Positions 28,898 to 36,225 of a stretch of 36,571 nt of DNA are shown piece by piece. The notes beneath the pieces are model-generated. The model had not been told where the DNA came from. It did not search any database and worked only from the letters and a program-made list of their open reading frames with translations. The position numbers were made by a program, and so were the translations under genes. Origin of the DNA: a virus; the IMG/VR virus record IMGVR_UViG_3300027741_000010, positions 1 to 36,571 of that record, one strand, 5' to 3'. How positions within the stretch are numbered: the first letter of the stretch is position 1; each line of letters begins with the position of its first letter.

Positions 28898-30684
28898 AGT
28901 TTGACCTTCAGGCGTTTTACAAGTTCTGCGCTGAGTTAAGTATTGAAACGAAAGAGCATGGCCTAAAGAAGATGGGCAATTTGCTCGGCACTCAGACCTA
29001 TGTGATGAACGAGATCGCGCAAGGTCTGGAAGAAGACAAGCACTTCTTTGTTATTTTGAAGGGGCGGCAACTTGGAATTACAACTATCTCTCTTGCTCTT
29101 GATCTGTACTGGCATTTTATACATCCTGGTCTTCAAGGAACTCTGACGACAGACACGGAAGAAAACCGTGACATGTTCCGGCAAACGCTTGCCATGTATA
29201 TGTCTGGCCTGCCCAAGCAGTATAAAATTCCTGAGATCACGCATAACCGTAACTCGTTGACGCTGAAGAACCGCAGCCGTTTGTTCTACCAAGTGGCAGG
29301 CTTGCGGGCCAAGGGGTCTTTGGGGCGCGGTAAAGCGATTACCTACCTTCACGGTACTGAGACTAGCTCGTGGGGCGACGAGGAAGGCTTGGCGTCGCTG
29401 CTGGCTTCCCTTGCCGAGACCAATCCTTTGCGCCTGTATATGTTTGAGAGTACAGCGCGTGGCTTCAACATGTTTCACGACATGTATGCGACTGCCAAGA
29501 AAGCTAGAACCCAGAAGGCAATTTTCTGCGGCTGGTGGCGAAACGAACTATATTCCGCAGATCCTGAAGGTTCCGTTTACAAAACCTACTGGGACGGCAA
29601 GCTATCTCCTGAAGAGAAAGAGTGGGTCAAGGAAATCAAGAAGCTCTACGGCGTTGAGATCAACTCGCGGCAGATTGCTTGGTGGCGCTGGAAGATGATC
29701 GAGGGCATCAAGGACGATGCGCTGATGTATCAAGAGTTCCCGCCGACAGAAGACTATGCCTTTATCATGACTGGCACTAACTTCTTCTCAAACAGCCGCT
29801 GCACGGAGGCTATGAAAGATGCGCGTAAGAAGCAGCCCGATTGTTACCGATATATGTTTGGAAACTACTTCCAAGATACGGAAGTCATCAAGTCTTCGGA
29901 GAAAGTCTGTACCCTCAAGGTTTGGGAAGAACCAATCGACACCGCCGTCTACGTCATTGGTGCAGATCCTGCATACGGTTCGTCAGACTGGGCAGATCGT
30001 TTTTGTATCCAGGTGTATCGTTGCTACGCTGACGGTCTGGACCAAGTGGCTGAATTTGCAACGTCCGAACTTAACACTTATCAGTTTGCATGGGTCATCG
30101 CTCACCTTGCTGGCGCGTACAAGAACTCCACTCTCAATCTGGAAGTTAACGGACCAGGACAAGCAGTCATCCAAGAACTCACAAACCTCAAGCGCCAAGC
30201 TACTGCCATCGGGTCGGTTCCCGAAACAAGCCAGATGGGCAAAGACTTAATGAACGTGCTCTCCAGCATGAAGAACTACATCTGGAGAAAGAACGATACC
30301 CTTGGCGGTCTGACCAACTCTATCGGCTGGGTGACAACTGGCCCGTCCAAAGAGCGCATGATGAACTACACGAAGGACTACTTTGAGCGCCGGATGATGA
30401 ACATCCACTCGACAGAACTCCTTGACGAGATGAAAACCATCGTCCGAAATAACGGGACGATTTCTGCCCCTGGTCGGGGCAAGGACGACCGAGTCATGGC
30501 AACGGCGTTAGCGGTCGTAGCTTTTGCCGAGCAAGTTCAGAATCAAATGATCGTGCGGCGCATCACAAGAGACATGGCCCATAAGATCCAAGACCGCACT
30601 CCTGAAGAGCTTTCTGTCTCCCGTAACGTATCAACCTATCTGCGGAATATCGGTTATGGACCCAAAGATCTTCCCCAAAGGTGA
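28894..30684 (+). CDS. terL: Terminase large subunit
   Basis: The 596-residue protein has an N-terminal ATPase with a Walker A variant KGRQLGITT (residues 56-64) and a Walker B-type strand 'AITYLHGTE' (about 148-156). A C-terminal RNase-H-like nuclease shows Asp358 in 'VIGADPAYGS', Glu417 in 'NLEVNGPG' and Asp531/Asp532 in 'GKDDRVMA'. It pumps and cuts phage DNA at the portal. It is coupled to the upstream glycosyltransferase (ATGA). No clear small terminase precedes it; the HTH protein that overlaps its 3' end is a candidate. Confidence 0.93.
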   Translation: MKFDLQAFYKFCAELSIETKEHGLKKMGNLLGTQTYVMNEIAQGLEEDKHFFVILKGRQLGITTISLALDLYWHFIHPGLQGTLTTDTEENRDMFRQTLAMYMSGLPKQYKIPEITHNRNSLTLKNRSRLFYQVAGLRAKGSLGRGKAITYLHGTETSSWGDEEGLASLLASLAETNPLRLYMFESTARGFNMFHDMYATAKKARTQKAIFCGWWRNELYSADPEGSVYKTYWDGKLSPEEKEWVKEIKKLYGVEINSRQIAWWRWKMIEGIKDDALMYQEFPPTEDYAFIMTGTNFFSNSRCTEAMKDARKKQPDCYRYMFGNYFQDTEVIKSSEKVCTLKVWEEPIDTAVYVIGADPAYGSSDWADRFCIQVYRCYADGLDQVAEFATSELNTYQFAWVIAHLAGAYKNSTLNLEVNGPGQAVIQELTNLKRQATAIGSVPETSQMGKDLMNVLSSMKNYIWRKNDTLGGLTNSIGWVTTGPSKERMMNYTKDYFERRMMNIHSTELLDEMKTIVRNNGTISAPGRGKDDRVMATALAVVAFAEQVQNQMIVRRITRDMAHKIQDRTPEELSVSRNVSTYLRNIGYGPKDLPQR

Positions 30685-31069
30685 ACTCTATCGCCTGATG
30701 GATCGGTTCCATAAAGATCCCAAGCGGGTGATCTCTTGGCACTTCTTGGCTGAAATGACGGGTTTATCCGAGGGCCATCTTAAAGATGTCTTTGTAAACA
30801 AGAAACATCCCCTGACAGAGATGATTCAGATCCGTGTTTCCTACGCTATGCGGCGTATTGAGGCTGGTGAAGTCGAAATTATGCGGAATAAAGACAATTC
30901 CCGCTTTATCCATTATAACAAAGAAAATAAGCCCAAAATCGTTAGAAATACGGGTTTGAGGGTTCAAAATGGGAAAATCAGGCTTAAATTGGGCCTGAAA
31001 AACGCCAATGACTATTCAGATGAAACTTTCGATGAGCAACTTAAAAGGGGTACAAAATGGCAGTCTTGA
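30656..31069 (+). CDS. HTH protein overlapping terminase (possible small terminase)
   Basis: The 137-residue protein carries a helix-turn-helix (about 25-65: 'VISWHFLAEMTGLSEGHLKD' and 'TEMIQIRVSYAMRRIEAGE'), then a basic, less ordered C-terminal part. It starts 29 bases inside the terminase gene. An HTH fold, basic tail and tight link with TerL suit a small terminase, which recognises phage DNA. But its order (after the large subunit) is unusual, and it might be a regulator of late genes instead. Confidence 0.65.
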   Translation: MDPKIFPKGELYRLMDRFHKDPKRVISWHFLAEMTGLSEGHLKDVFVNKKHPLTEMIQIRVSYAMRRIEAGEVEIMRNKDNSRFIHYNKENKPKIVRNTGLRVQNGKIRLKLGLKNANDYSDETFDEQLKRGTKWQS

Positions 31070-31545
31070 AGTCTTACAAGTGTGAAGAACATGGGTATTT
31101 TGATGCGTGGGAGCAGAAATGCGAGCATTGCGACGCAATTCCCAAGCAAGTGTTCATTAAGCCCTTCTCCATCAAGTCTGACCGGACCAAGCGGGCCGAC
31201 AGTTCCCTCAAGGGTTTGGCTAATCAGTTTGGCATGACCAACATCAAGTCTACCCGTGAAGGTGAGCACCAGTCAGGCTACTACACCCGCAAAAACAAGG
31301 AAGTTTCTAAGCAAGAACAAGAGTTTGTGGCCGAAACTGCCAAAGGTAAGGAAGCTGCCGAGGGCGGAGTAATGTGGGGCGGCGGCGGAAATTTAAGTAT
31401 GCCTTCCCTTATGAGCGGAAATGCGATAAAGTCCGTCCGTGGTGAACCAGTCGGGTTTAACGTCAAGGGCGAGAACTTTACCGGACCGAAGCCAAGTTCT
31501 GTTATTAACGACCATCAAGGGCTGAGTCTCAAGGACGCGAAATGA
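31057..31545 (+). CDS. Zinc-ribbon-start protein between terminase and portal
   Basis: The 162-residue protein begins with a short zinc-ribbon-like motif: Cys9 and His12 in 'YKCEEHGYF', then 'QKCEHC' (Cys22 and Cys25). A long flexible part with Lys, Glu, Gly and Ser follows. It may be a head-assembly or packaging accessory protein. AAAAGGGGTACAAA precedes the ATG, and the stop overlaps the portal start (ATGA). The family name is not recalled. Confidence 0.65.
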   Translation: MAVLKSYKCEEHGYFDAWEQKCEHCDAIPKQVFIKPFSIKSDRTKRADSSLKGLANQFGMTNIKSTREGEHQSGYYTRKNKEVSKQEQEFVAETAKGKEAAEGGVMWGGGGNLSMPSLMSGNAIKSVRGEPVGFNVKGENFTGPKPSSVINDHQGLSLKDAK

Positions 31546-33158
31546 GAATACCTGAGAATCATGGTGAGCGTGAGTTCTTCTACCTAGACTTGATTAACAA
31601 GTGCAAGGTATCGCTTGATGACCGCCGATCAGATTATGCTTCCTATCGCTCTTGGTATTTGTTCGGCGCGTCACCTGAAGATTCTCCGGCAGCTTACAAC
31701 AAGATTTATTCTCATATAGATCAATTGGTTAGCTTCCTTTATTCGTCAGAAACGACGCGCTTTAATATAGCACTAGGTGCGGCAGTTCATCCTGGCGAGC
31801 ACTCTAAGATTCCGGCTTTGAGCCAGCTCTTGCACGATGAATGGAATAACTCCAATGCCGATAAAGTGTTTACGGAAGCTCTTACTTGGTCGCTGTGTTA
31901 CGGCTCCTGCTTTGTAAAGCTGGTTGTCCGTGAGAAATCGATTTACCCTTACGTTCTGGACCCAGGCTCGATTGGCGTTTTGCGTGAAGACGTATCGACC
32001 CTTGATCGCCAGCAGGCAATCACCCACACATACTACATGACCAAGTCCGATTTGTTTGATCGGCTTTACTCGCATCCTAAGCGGCAGAGCATTGTTGATC
32101 GCGTTACTGCGGCACAATACACGCCGTCAATTATTCCTGAAGGAATCCAACGGCTTGTGACAAGCCAAGTGAATCCTGTCATGTACGGTAACGTCAATCT
32201 TAACCTGAGCGCACCTAACCGTTTCAAGGCCAAGATTGGCGAAGATACCATTGAAATGACCGATCTTTACATCTGGAATGATGAGATCAAAGATTATCAG
32301 ATTGTTACTCGTGCCGCTCCAGATGTAATCGTTTATGACCGTCCGCTTGAGCAGATGTTTATCCGTGGCGAACTGCCAATCATTCAGATCTGCCCGACTC
32401 CTCAATATGATTATTTCTGGGGACAACCTGAAGTTCAGAAACTGGTTGTGCTGCAAGATATGCGTAATCGCCGCATGTCTGAGATCCTTGACCTGCTGTC
32501 CAAGCAAGTCTCCCCGCCGACCGCTTTGACTGGTTTTTCTGGCATTATCGACGAAAAAGACTTTGCCCTAAACCGTGCTGGCGGCCTGTTTATGACAGAC
32601 ATGCCTCAAACTAAAGTTGAAAAGCTGGCTCCTAACATCCCGCAGGATCTTTATGCCCAGCTTAAAGAAATTGACTCTATGTTTGAAGAGGCTTCTGGTA
32701 TCAGCAACGTCCTGTCTGGGCGTGGCGAAAGTGGTGTGCGCTCTGCGGGTCACGCATCGCAATTAGCACGGTTGGGATCGAGCCGTGCAAAGAAACGGGC
32801 GCTCATGGTTGAAGACAGCCTTGAGAAGATGTCTACACTCTATCTCAAGCTACTTCAGGCTTACAACGACACTCACCTTACTGATTCTAATGATGTTAAG
32901 TTTATTCCTGAGCAGTTTACTCGTGATTATGTGGTAAAAGTCGACGCTCACTCGAATAGCCCGATCTTTATGGAAGATCTGCGTCAATTGGCCTTCAACC
33001 TGTTCAAAGCGCAAGCAATTGACAAAGAAAGCCTTATTGACTTGTTAGACCCACCTATGAAACAATTGCTCAAAGACCGTCTCAAAAAGATGGAATCCAA
33101 AGCGGCTGCCCAGCCTCCAGAGCAAAAGCAGCCTGCTAAACCGAAAGCAGTCGCGTAA
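31542..33158 (+). CDS. Portal protein
   Basis: The 538-residue protein has a helical N-terminus ('EREFFYLDLINKCKVSLDDR'), a 'YNKIYSHIDQLVSFLYSSETTRFN' wing segment, a beta stem region ('DLYIWNDEIKDYQIVTR'), 'PTPQYDYFWGQPEVQKLVVLQD' before the clip, and a long C-terminal crown helix. These features, its size and its place after terminase and before scaffold and capsid genes fit a podovirus portal. Twelve copies would form the DNA channel and dock terminase, then the adaptor. The tail is Ala/Gln/Pro/Lys-rich. TAATG joins it to the next small gene. Confidence 0.85.
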   Translation: MRIPENHGEREFFYLDLINKCKVSLDDRRSDYASYRSWYLFGASPEDSPAAYNKIYSHIDQLVSFLYSSETTRFNIALGAAVHPGEHSKIPALSQLLHDEWNNSNADKVFTEALTWSLCYGSCFVKLVVREKSIYPYVLDPGSIGVLREDVSTLDRQQAITHTYYMTKSDLFDRLYSHPKRQSIVDRVTAAQYTPSIIPEGIQRLVTSQVNPVMYGNVNLNLSAPNRFKAKIGEDTIEMTDLYIWNDEIKDYQIVTRAAPDVIVYDRPLEQMFIRGELPIIQICPTPQYDYFWGQPEVQKLVVLQDMRNRRMSEILDLLSKQVSPPTALTGFSGIIDEKDFALNRAGGLFMTDMPQTKVEKLAPNIPQDLYAQLKEIDSMFEEASGISNVLSGRGESGVRSAGHASQLARLGSSRAKKRALMVEDSLEKMSTLYLKLLQAYNDTHLTDSNDVKFIPEQFTRDYVVKVDAHSNSPIFMEDLRQLAFNLFKAQAIDKESLIDLLDPPMKQLLKDRLKKMESKAAAQPPEQKQPAKPKAVA

Positions 33159-33322
33159 TGGCAAAGTCACGTTTGACAAAACCAAGTAACCAGCCGAGGG
33201 CTAAACAGTCCTCATTGTCAAGAAGTGAAAAGCCTGCTAGTATTTCCTACAAGATTACCAACATTAAATCTATGAACCCCCGTAAGGCTCGTGGTTCTAG
33301 ATCCAAACTCAGGAGTTACTGA
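33158..33322 (+). CDS. Small very basic protein after portal
   Basis: The 54-residue protein (MAKSRLTKPSNQPRAKQSS start) has many Lys, Arg and Ser and ends 'ARGSRSKLRSY'; almost no acidic residues. Its ATG overlaps the portal stop, and its stop overlaps the next ATG (TGATG). Likely nucleic-acid or capsid-interior binding. No known family. Confidence 0.7.
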   Translation: MAKSRLTKPSNQPRAKQSSLSRSEKPASISYKITNIKSMNPRKARGSRSKLRSY

Positions 33323-33366
33323 TGTACAAGTCAGTGAAAAGGTCTAAGCGTCGTTCTCGTCGCTAA
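33322..33366 (+). CDS. Fourteen-residue Arg/Lys-rich peptide
   Basis: The ORF encodes MYKSVKRSKRRSRR (eight basic residues in 14). AGGAG lies six bases before the ATG, a better ribosome site than most genes here have, and the start overlaps the upstream stop. Translation is therefore likely despite the size. A protamine-like role in DNA or capsid binding is inference. Confidence 0.55.
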   Translation: MYKSVKRSKRRSRR

Positions 33367-33401
33367 TGACAATAATTGCAACTCAAACACAGGAGGCGTC
33401 C

Positions 33402-33434
33402 ATGCGTCGCAAGGGTCGTAAAGCAAAGCGCTAA
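33402..33434 (+). CDS. Ten-residue Arg/Lys-rich peptide
   Basis: The ORF encodes MRRKGRKAKR (seven basic residues in ten), with a perfect AGGAGG five bases before the ATG. An in-frame ATG at 33366, overlapping the previous stop, would add 12 residues; I prefer 33402 because of the strong ribosome site. It closes a run of three basic products after portal. Confidence 0.5.
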   Translation: MRRKGRKAKR

Positions 33435-33473
33435 CTAATACACGGGTCAGACCCGTTGTTAGCAATTTCCCCT

Positions 33474-33515
33474 GTGGGAGAGGGAAGTCCAAACATATTC
33501 TCCCACGATTTTTTT
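33474..33515 (+). terminator. Intrinsic-terminator-like hairpin before the capsid module
   Basis: GTGGGAGA (33474-33481) pairs perfectly with TCTCCCAC (33499-33506) around a 17-base loop, followed by GA and seven T (33509-33515). A second small hairpin, ACGGGT/ACCCGT, sits at about 33442-33456, and TTCCC upstream could pair with GGGAA within the loop as an alternative structure. It would reduce read-through from terminase and portal genes into scaffold and capsid. Confidence 0.7.
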
Positions 33516-33531
33516 ACTTTGGGATTTTGAG

Positions 33532-34017
33532 ATGGCAAATGAACAGGAATTGATGGCATTGATGTCGCAGGGACAACCAGGCCAAGACGGTGGCGCAATG
33601 GCACCTGGTGCTCCGTCACCTGATATTTCTACGCCTATGACCGATCCGATGTCTACACCGGAACCTAAAGCAGGTCAGAAAGAAGCAGCCATGATTAACG
33701 TATCAATGGCGCTGGACCTTATTGAACAAGCTCTTCCTGCTGTTGGCAGTGAAACCCCTGAAGGCAAGAAGTTGATGTCCGCATTGTCAGCGTTGACCGG
33801 ACTCCTTGGCCCAAAAAAGCAGAAGACAGGCGAACTTCAAAACGCCGAAATTTTGCAGCTACTTCAAAACCTCCCACAAGCTGGCGGTGGAACACCTGGC
33901 TCTCGAATGATTGCCGGATCTCCTCCGAATCTCGGTTTGATGGGGCAAACTCCTCCCCCAGCGCCTCCTGCCGGTCCTCCCACTCCCCCCGCAGGGGGCG
34001 CACCTATGACAATGTAA
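33532..34017 (+). CDS. Pro/Gly-rich protein before scaffold
   Basis: The 161-residue protein has a Gly/Pro/Met-rich start, a helical core (about 55-115: 'INVSMALDLIEQALPAVG', 'SALSALTGLL', 'NAEILQLLQNL') and a Pro/Gly-rich end ('PPPAPPAGPPTPP'). It lies just behind the terminator-like hairpin, in the capsid module. A head-assembly or minor capsid role is likely by position. No family recognised. Confidence 0.7.
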   Translation: MANEQELMALMSQGQPGQDGGAMAPGAPSPDISTPMTDPMSTPEPKAGQKEAAMINVSMALDLIEQALPAVGSETPEGKKLMSALSALTGLLGPKKQKTGELQNAEILQLLQNLPQAGGGTPGSRMIAGSPPNLGLMGQTPPPAPPAGPPTPPAGGAPMTM

Positions 34018-34027
34018 AGGATAAGCT

Positions 34028-34213
34028 ATGGATCTCTTTAAGCCTCGCGGCGTAGGGTCGCCTCGCAATCCGACCACTGACAAACAAAACAATGGTCAGA
34101 TTGTAAATACTCCTCGTTATGATCGTTTGGGTGGCCTTTCTGGTCCCGCAAAGATCGGTGCGAAAAACCAGTTCACCATTAAGCCTCCTGGCGATGGTAA
34201 AAAAGTAATCTAA
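34028..34213 (+). CDS. Small basic Gly/Pro-rich protein in capsid module
   Basis: The 61-residue protein is polar and basic with many Gly, Pro, Lys and Asn ('MDLFKPRGVGSPRNP' start), probably unstructured. AAGGAT precedes the ATG. Position between two assembly genes suggests a small capsid or scaffold partner. Function unknown. Confidence 0.6.
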   Translation: MDLFKPRGVGSPRNPTTDKQNNGQIVNTPRYDRLGGLSGPAKIGAKNQFTIKPPGDGKKVI

Positions 34214-34232
34214 TTTTATTAGGGGTCTAATC

Positions 34233-34775
34233 ATGTCATCTTTAGAAGATCTTTCACCTGAAGCCCGCGATGAGTTAGCTCTCATTGCCCGTCAGTTGGC
34301 TGAAAATCCTGCTACTCGTAATGATTTTCTGCGTATGACCAAGAAAGTCAAACCAGACATTACGATTGACACAATCGAGCTTGAAGACAAGTTTGAAGCC
34401 CGTCAACAGCAGAACAACGCTCGTATTGAAGAGTTGCAGGCCAAGTTGATGGAAAAGGAAGCTCTGGAAACGCTTGAAAAGCGTCGTCAGGCTTTGATTA
34501 AGTCAGGTAAGGCTCAGTCTGACGAAGACGTTGAGAAGATCGAGAAGATCATGCTCGAAAAGGGCATACAAAATCACGAGACCGCTGCGGACTATTGGCA
34601 GTGGATGAATAAAGCGTCCGAGCCAACTGGTCAGGCGTTTTACAATCCGAGCGTCCTGAACGAGGCAGCCCGCGACACGCTGTCAAAGTTCTGGAAGAAC
34701 CCACAACGTGCAGCTCGTGATGAAGCGGCTAGGGCGATGCAAGATCTCCGCAAGGGAACTCGTATCGGTCTTTGA
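34233..34775 (+). CDS. Scaffolding protein
   Basis: The 180-residue protein is helical, with a long charged coiled coil (about 45-110: 'FEARQQQNNARIEELQAKLM', 'KEALETLEKRRQALIK') and a C-terminal basic helix (about 140-180) that would contact the capsid protein. Composition, size and position directly before the major capsid gene fit a scaffold. AGGGGTC stands five bases before ATG, in the inverted repeat ATTAG-GGGT-CTAAT. No protease motif is present. Confidence 0.8.
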   Translation: MSSLEDLSPEARDELALIARQLAENPATRNDFLRMTKKVKPDITIDTIELEDKFEARQQQNNARIEELQAKLMEKEALETLEKRRQALIKSGKAQSDEDVEKIEKIMLEKGIQNHETAADYWQWMNKASEPTGQAFYNPSVLNEAARDTLSKFWKNPQRAARDEAARAMQDLRKGTRIGL

Positions 34776-34815
34776 ACTGAATTAGGGGTCTTAACAAACT
34801 AAGAGGTATATCTCG

Positions 34816-35826
34816 ATGGCTATTGGTGGTGGTATTATCCCAGCAGCAAGCTCGTCGCAGTTTACAGAATTAACGTACGTTACACGCCGTGCGTTTATTC
34901 CCAAGCTGGTGGTACAGCTTTACAACAGTACCCCGCTTATGGCTGCGTTGATTGCAAACTCTCAAACCGCAACGGGCGGTGTGTCGTCCGTTACAGTGCC
35001 TGTTCAGGGTGCTCAGTTCGTTAACGCTCAGTGGTCCGACTACAGCGGCTCGTTCGCTCAGCCGTCGGTTCAGCAGGGTGCTTACAACGCTGAATTTACT
35101 CTGAAGCTGATGATTGCTCCTGTTCCTTTCCTCGGAATGGAAGGCGCAGTTCAGCAGGACCATGCAATCATTCCGTTGATCGAAGCTCGTATGAACGACG
35201 CGACCAACGTGATGATGGACGCTATGGCCTACTCGCTGTACAACAACACAACCAACACTCAGCAGTTCACGGGTCTCCCCGCAGCTGTTGACAATGGTAC
35301 TGGTACAGCAACCTACGGCAACATCAACCGCTCCACCTACACCTGGTGGCAGTCTGGTCAGTATGCCGCTGGTTCGGTCAACCCGACCCGTCAGAACGTG
35401 CTTCAGTACATCTCCGGTACGGTGAAGAAGGGCGCAGAAGTGCCTTCATTCGGCGTTTGCGGCTTTGGTACTTGGACGCTCTTGGCTCAAGATTTCGTCG
35501 GTCAGGAACAGTACGTTATCACTCCTGGTAACGGCTTTGACGGCGATGCTAACGGCCCGCAGGCTGCCTTTAAGGCACTGATGGTTGCTGGCGTTCCGAT
35601 CTATCCTGATCCCTATTGCCCAGAAGGTACTCTGTATTTCCTGAATACAAACTACCTGAACCTCTACATTCATGAGGCTGGTCAGTTCGTATTCACTGGC
35701 TTTGAATCGACCCTTCCTAACTGGCAGGTTGGTTATGTTGGCGCAGTTCTGACGATTGCAGAACTTGTTTCCACCAAACCTAAGTCGATGACCAAAGTCA
35801 CTGGCTACAATTACTTGAACATTTAA
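34816..35826 (+). CDS. Major capsid protein (HK97 fold, SU10-like)
   Basis: The 336-residue protein has the HK97 pattern in order. An N-terminal 'FIPKLVVQLYNSTPLMAALI' helix is followed by 'VSSVTVPVQGAQF', the spine region ('EARMNDATNVMMDAMAYSLYN'), a large beta P-domain/A-domain middle, and the late 'APVPFLGMEG'-type and 'PTRQNVLQYI' strands. The end is 'VTGYNYLNI'. The length fits a short-tailed phage without a delta-domain. AAGAGG stands 9-10 bases before the ATG, and an AGGGGTC motif lies further upstream. Codon use looks strongly biased, as for an abundant protein. Confidence 0.88.
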   Translation: MAIGGGIIPAASSSQFTELTYVTRRAFIPKLVVQLYNSTPLMAALIANSQTATGGVSSVTVPVQGAQFVNAQWSDYSGSFAQPSVQQGAYNAEFTLKLMIAPVPFLGMEGAVQQDHAIIPLIEARMNDATNVMMDAMAYSLYNNTTNTQQFTGLPAAVDNGTGTATYGNINRSTYTWWQSGQYAAGSVNPTRQNVLQYISGTVKKGAEVPSFGVCGFGTWTLLAQDFVGQEQYVITPGNGFDGDANGPQAAFKALMVAGVPIYPDPYCPEGTLYFLNTNYLNLYIHEAGQFVFTGFESTLPNWQVGYVGAVLTIAELVSTKPKSMTKVTGYNYLNI

Positions 35827-35839
35827 GGGAGGATGACAG

Positions 35840-36214
35840 ATGTCTTTATCTTCAAACAAAATCCTTCTCGCTAATGCCTCTACCAACACTGCTGGTGCTT
35901 ATTTTGAAGTTGTAACGGTTTCAAGCGTAGGTATCGGCAACCTTACAGCAATGAACGCTGGCGTTTCTAGCGCTCAGTTTGTTCCTGCTGGTTGGTATAT
36001 CATTCCTGCTGGCACAACCAACGTAACTATTGAACTCAATACTTACGCTTCAAACGTCAACAACTGGGTTACATACCTCGCTTCCAACACTGCTGGCACA
36101 ATCATGTCAGACGGCTGGAACGTGCGTGCAAACGCTGTAACTGGTACTCAGACGTTGACATTGTACGGTGTGAACGACGGTCAGGCTGCAACTGGTCAAT
36201 ACAACAACAAATAA
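35840..36214 (+). CDS. Capsid decoration-like protein
   Basis: The 124-residue protein is beta-rich, Asn/Thr/Ala-rich and almost uncharged ('ILLANASTNTAGAYFEVVTV', 'TLTLYGVNDGQ'). It follows the capsid gene by 13 bases, with GGGAGG before the ATG. Position and composition suggest a head decoration or fibre-like surface protein. The next gene (36226) has a similar character. No named family. Confidence 0.7.
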   Translation: MSLSSNKILLANASTNTAGAYFEVVTVSSVGIGNLTAMNAGVSSAQFVPAGWYIIPAGTTNVTIELNTYASNVNNWVTYLASNTAGTIMSDGWNVRANAVTGTQTLTLYGVNDGQAATGQYNNK

Positions 36215-36225
36215 GGAGTTGTATT

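Noticed and set aside
28963-29478. A 171-residue - strand reading frame opposite terminase
   Set aside because: Antisense shadow of the ATPase domain; no ribosome site or sensible protein pattern.
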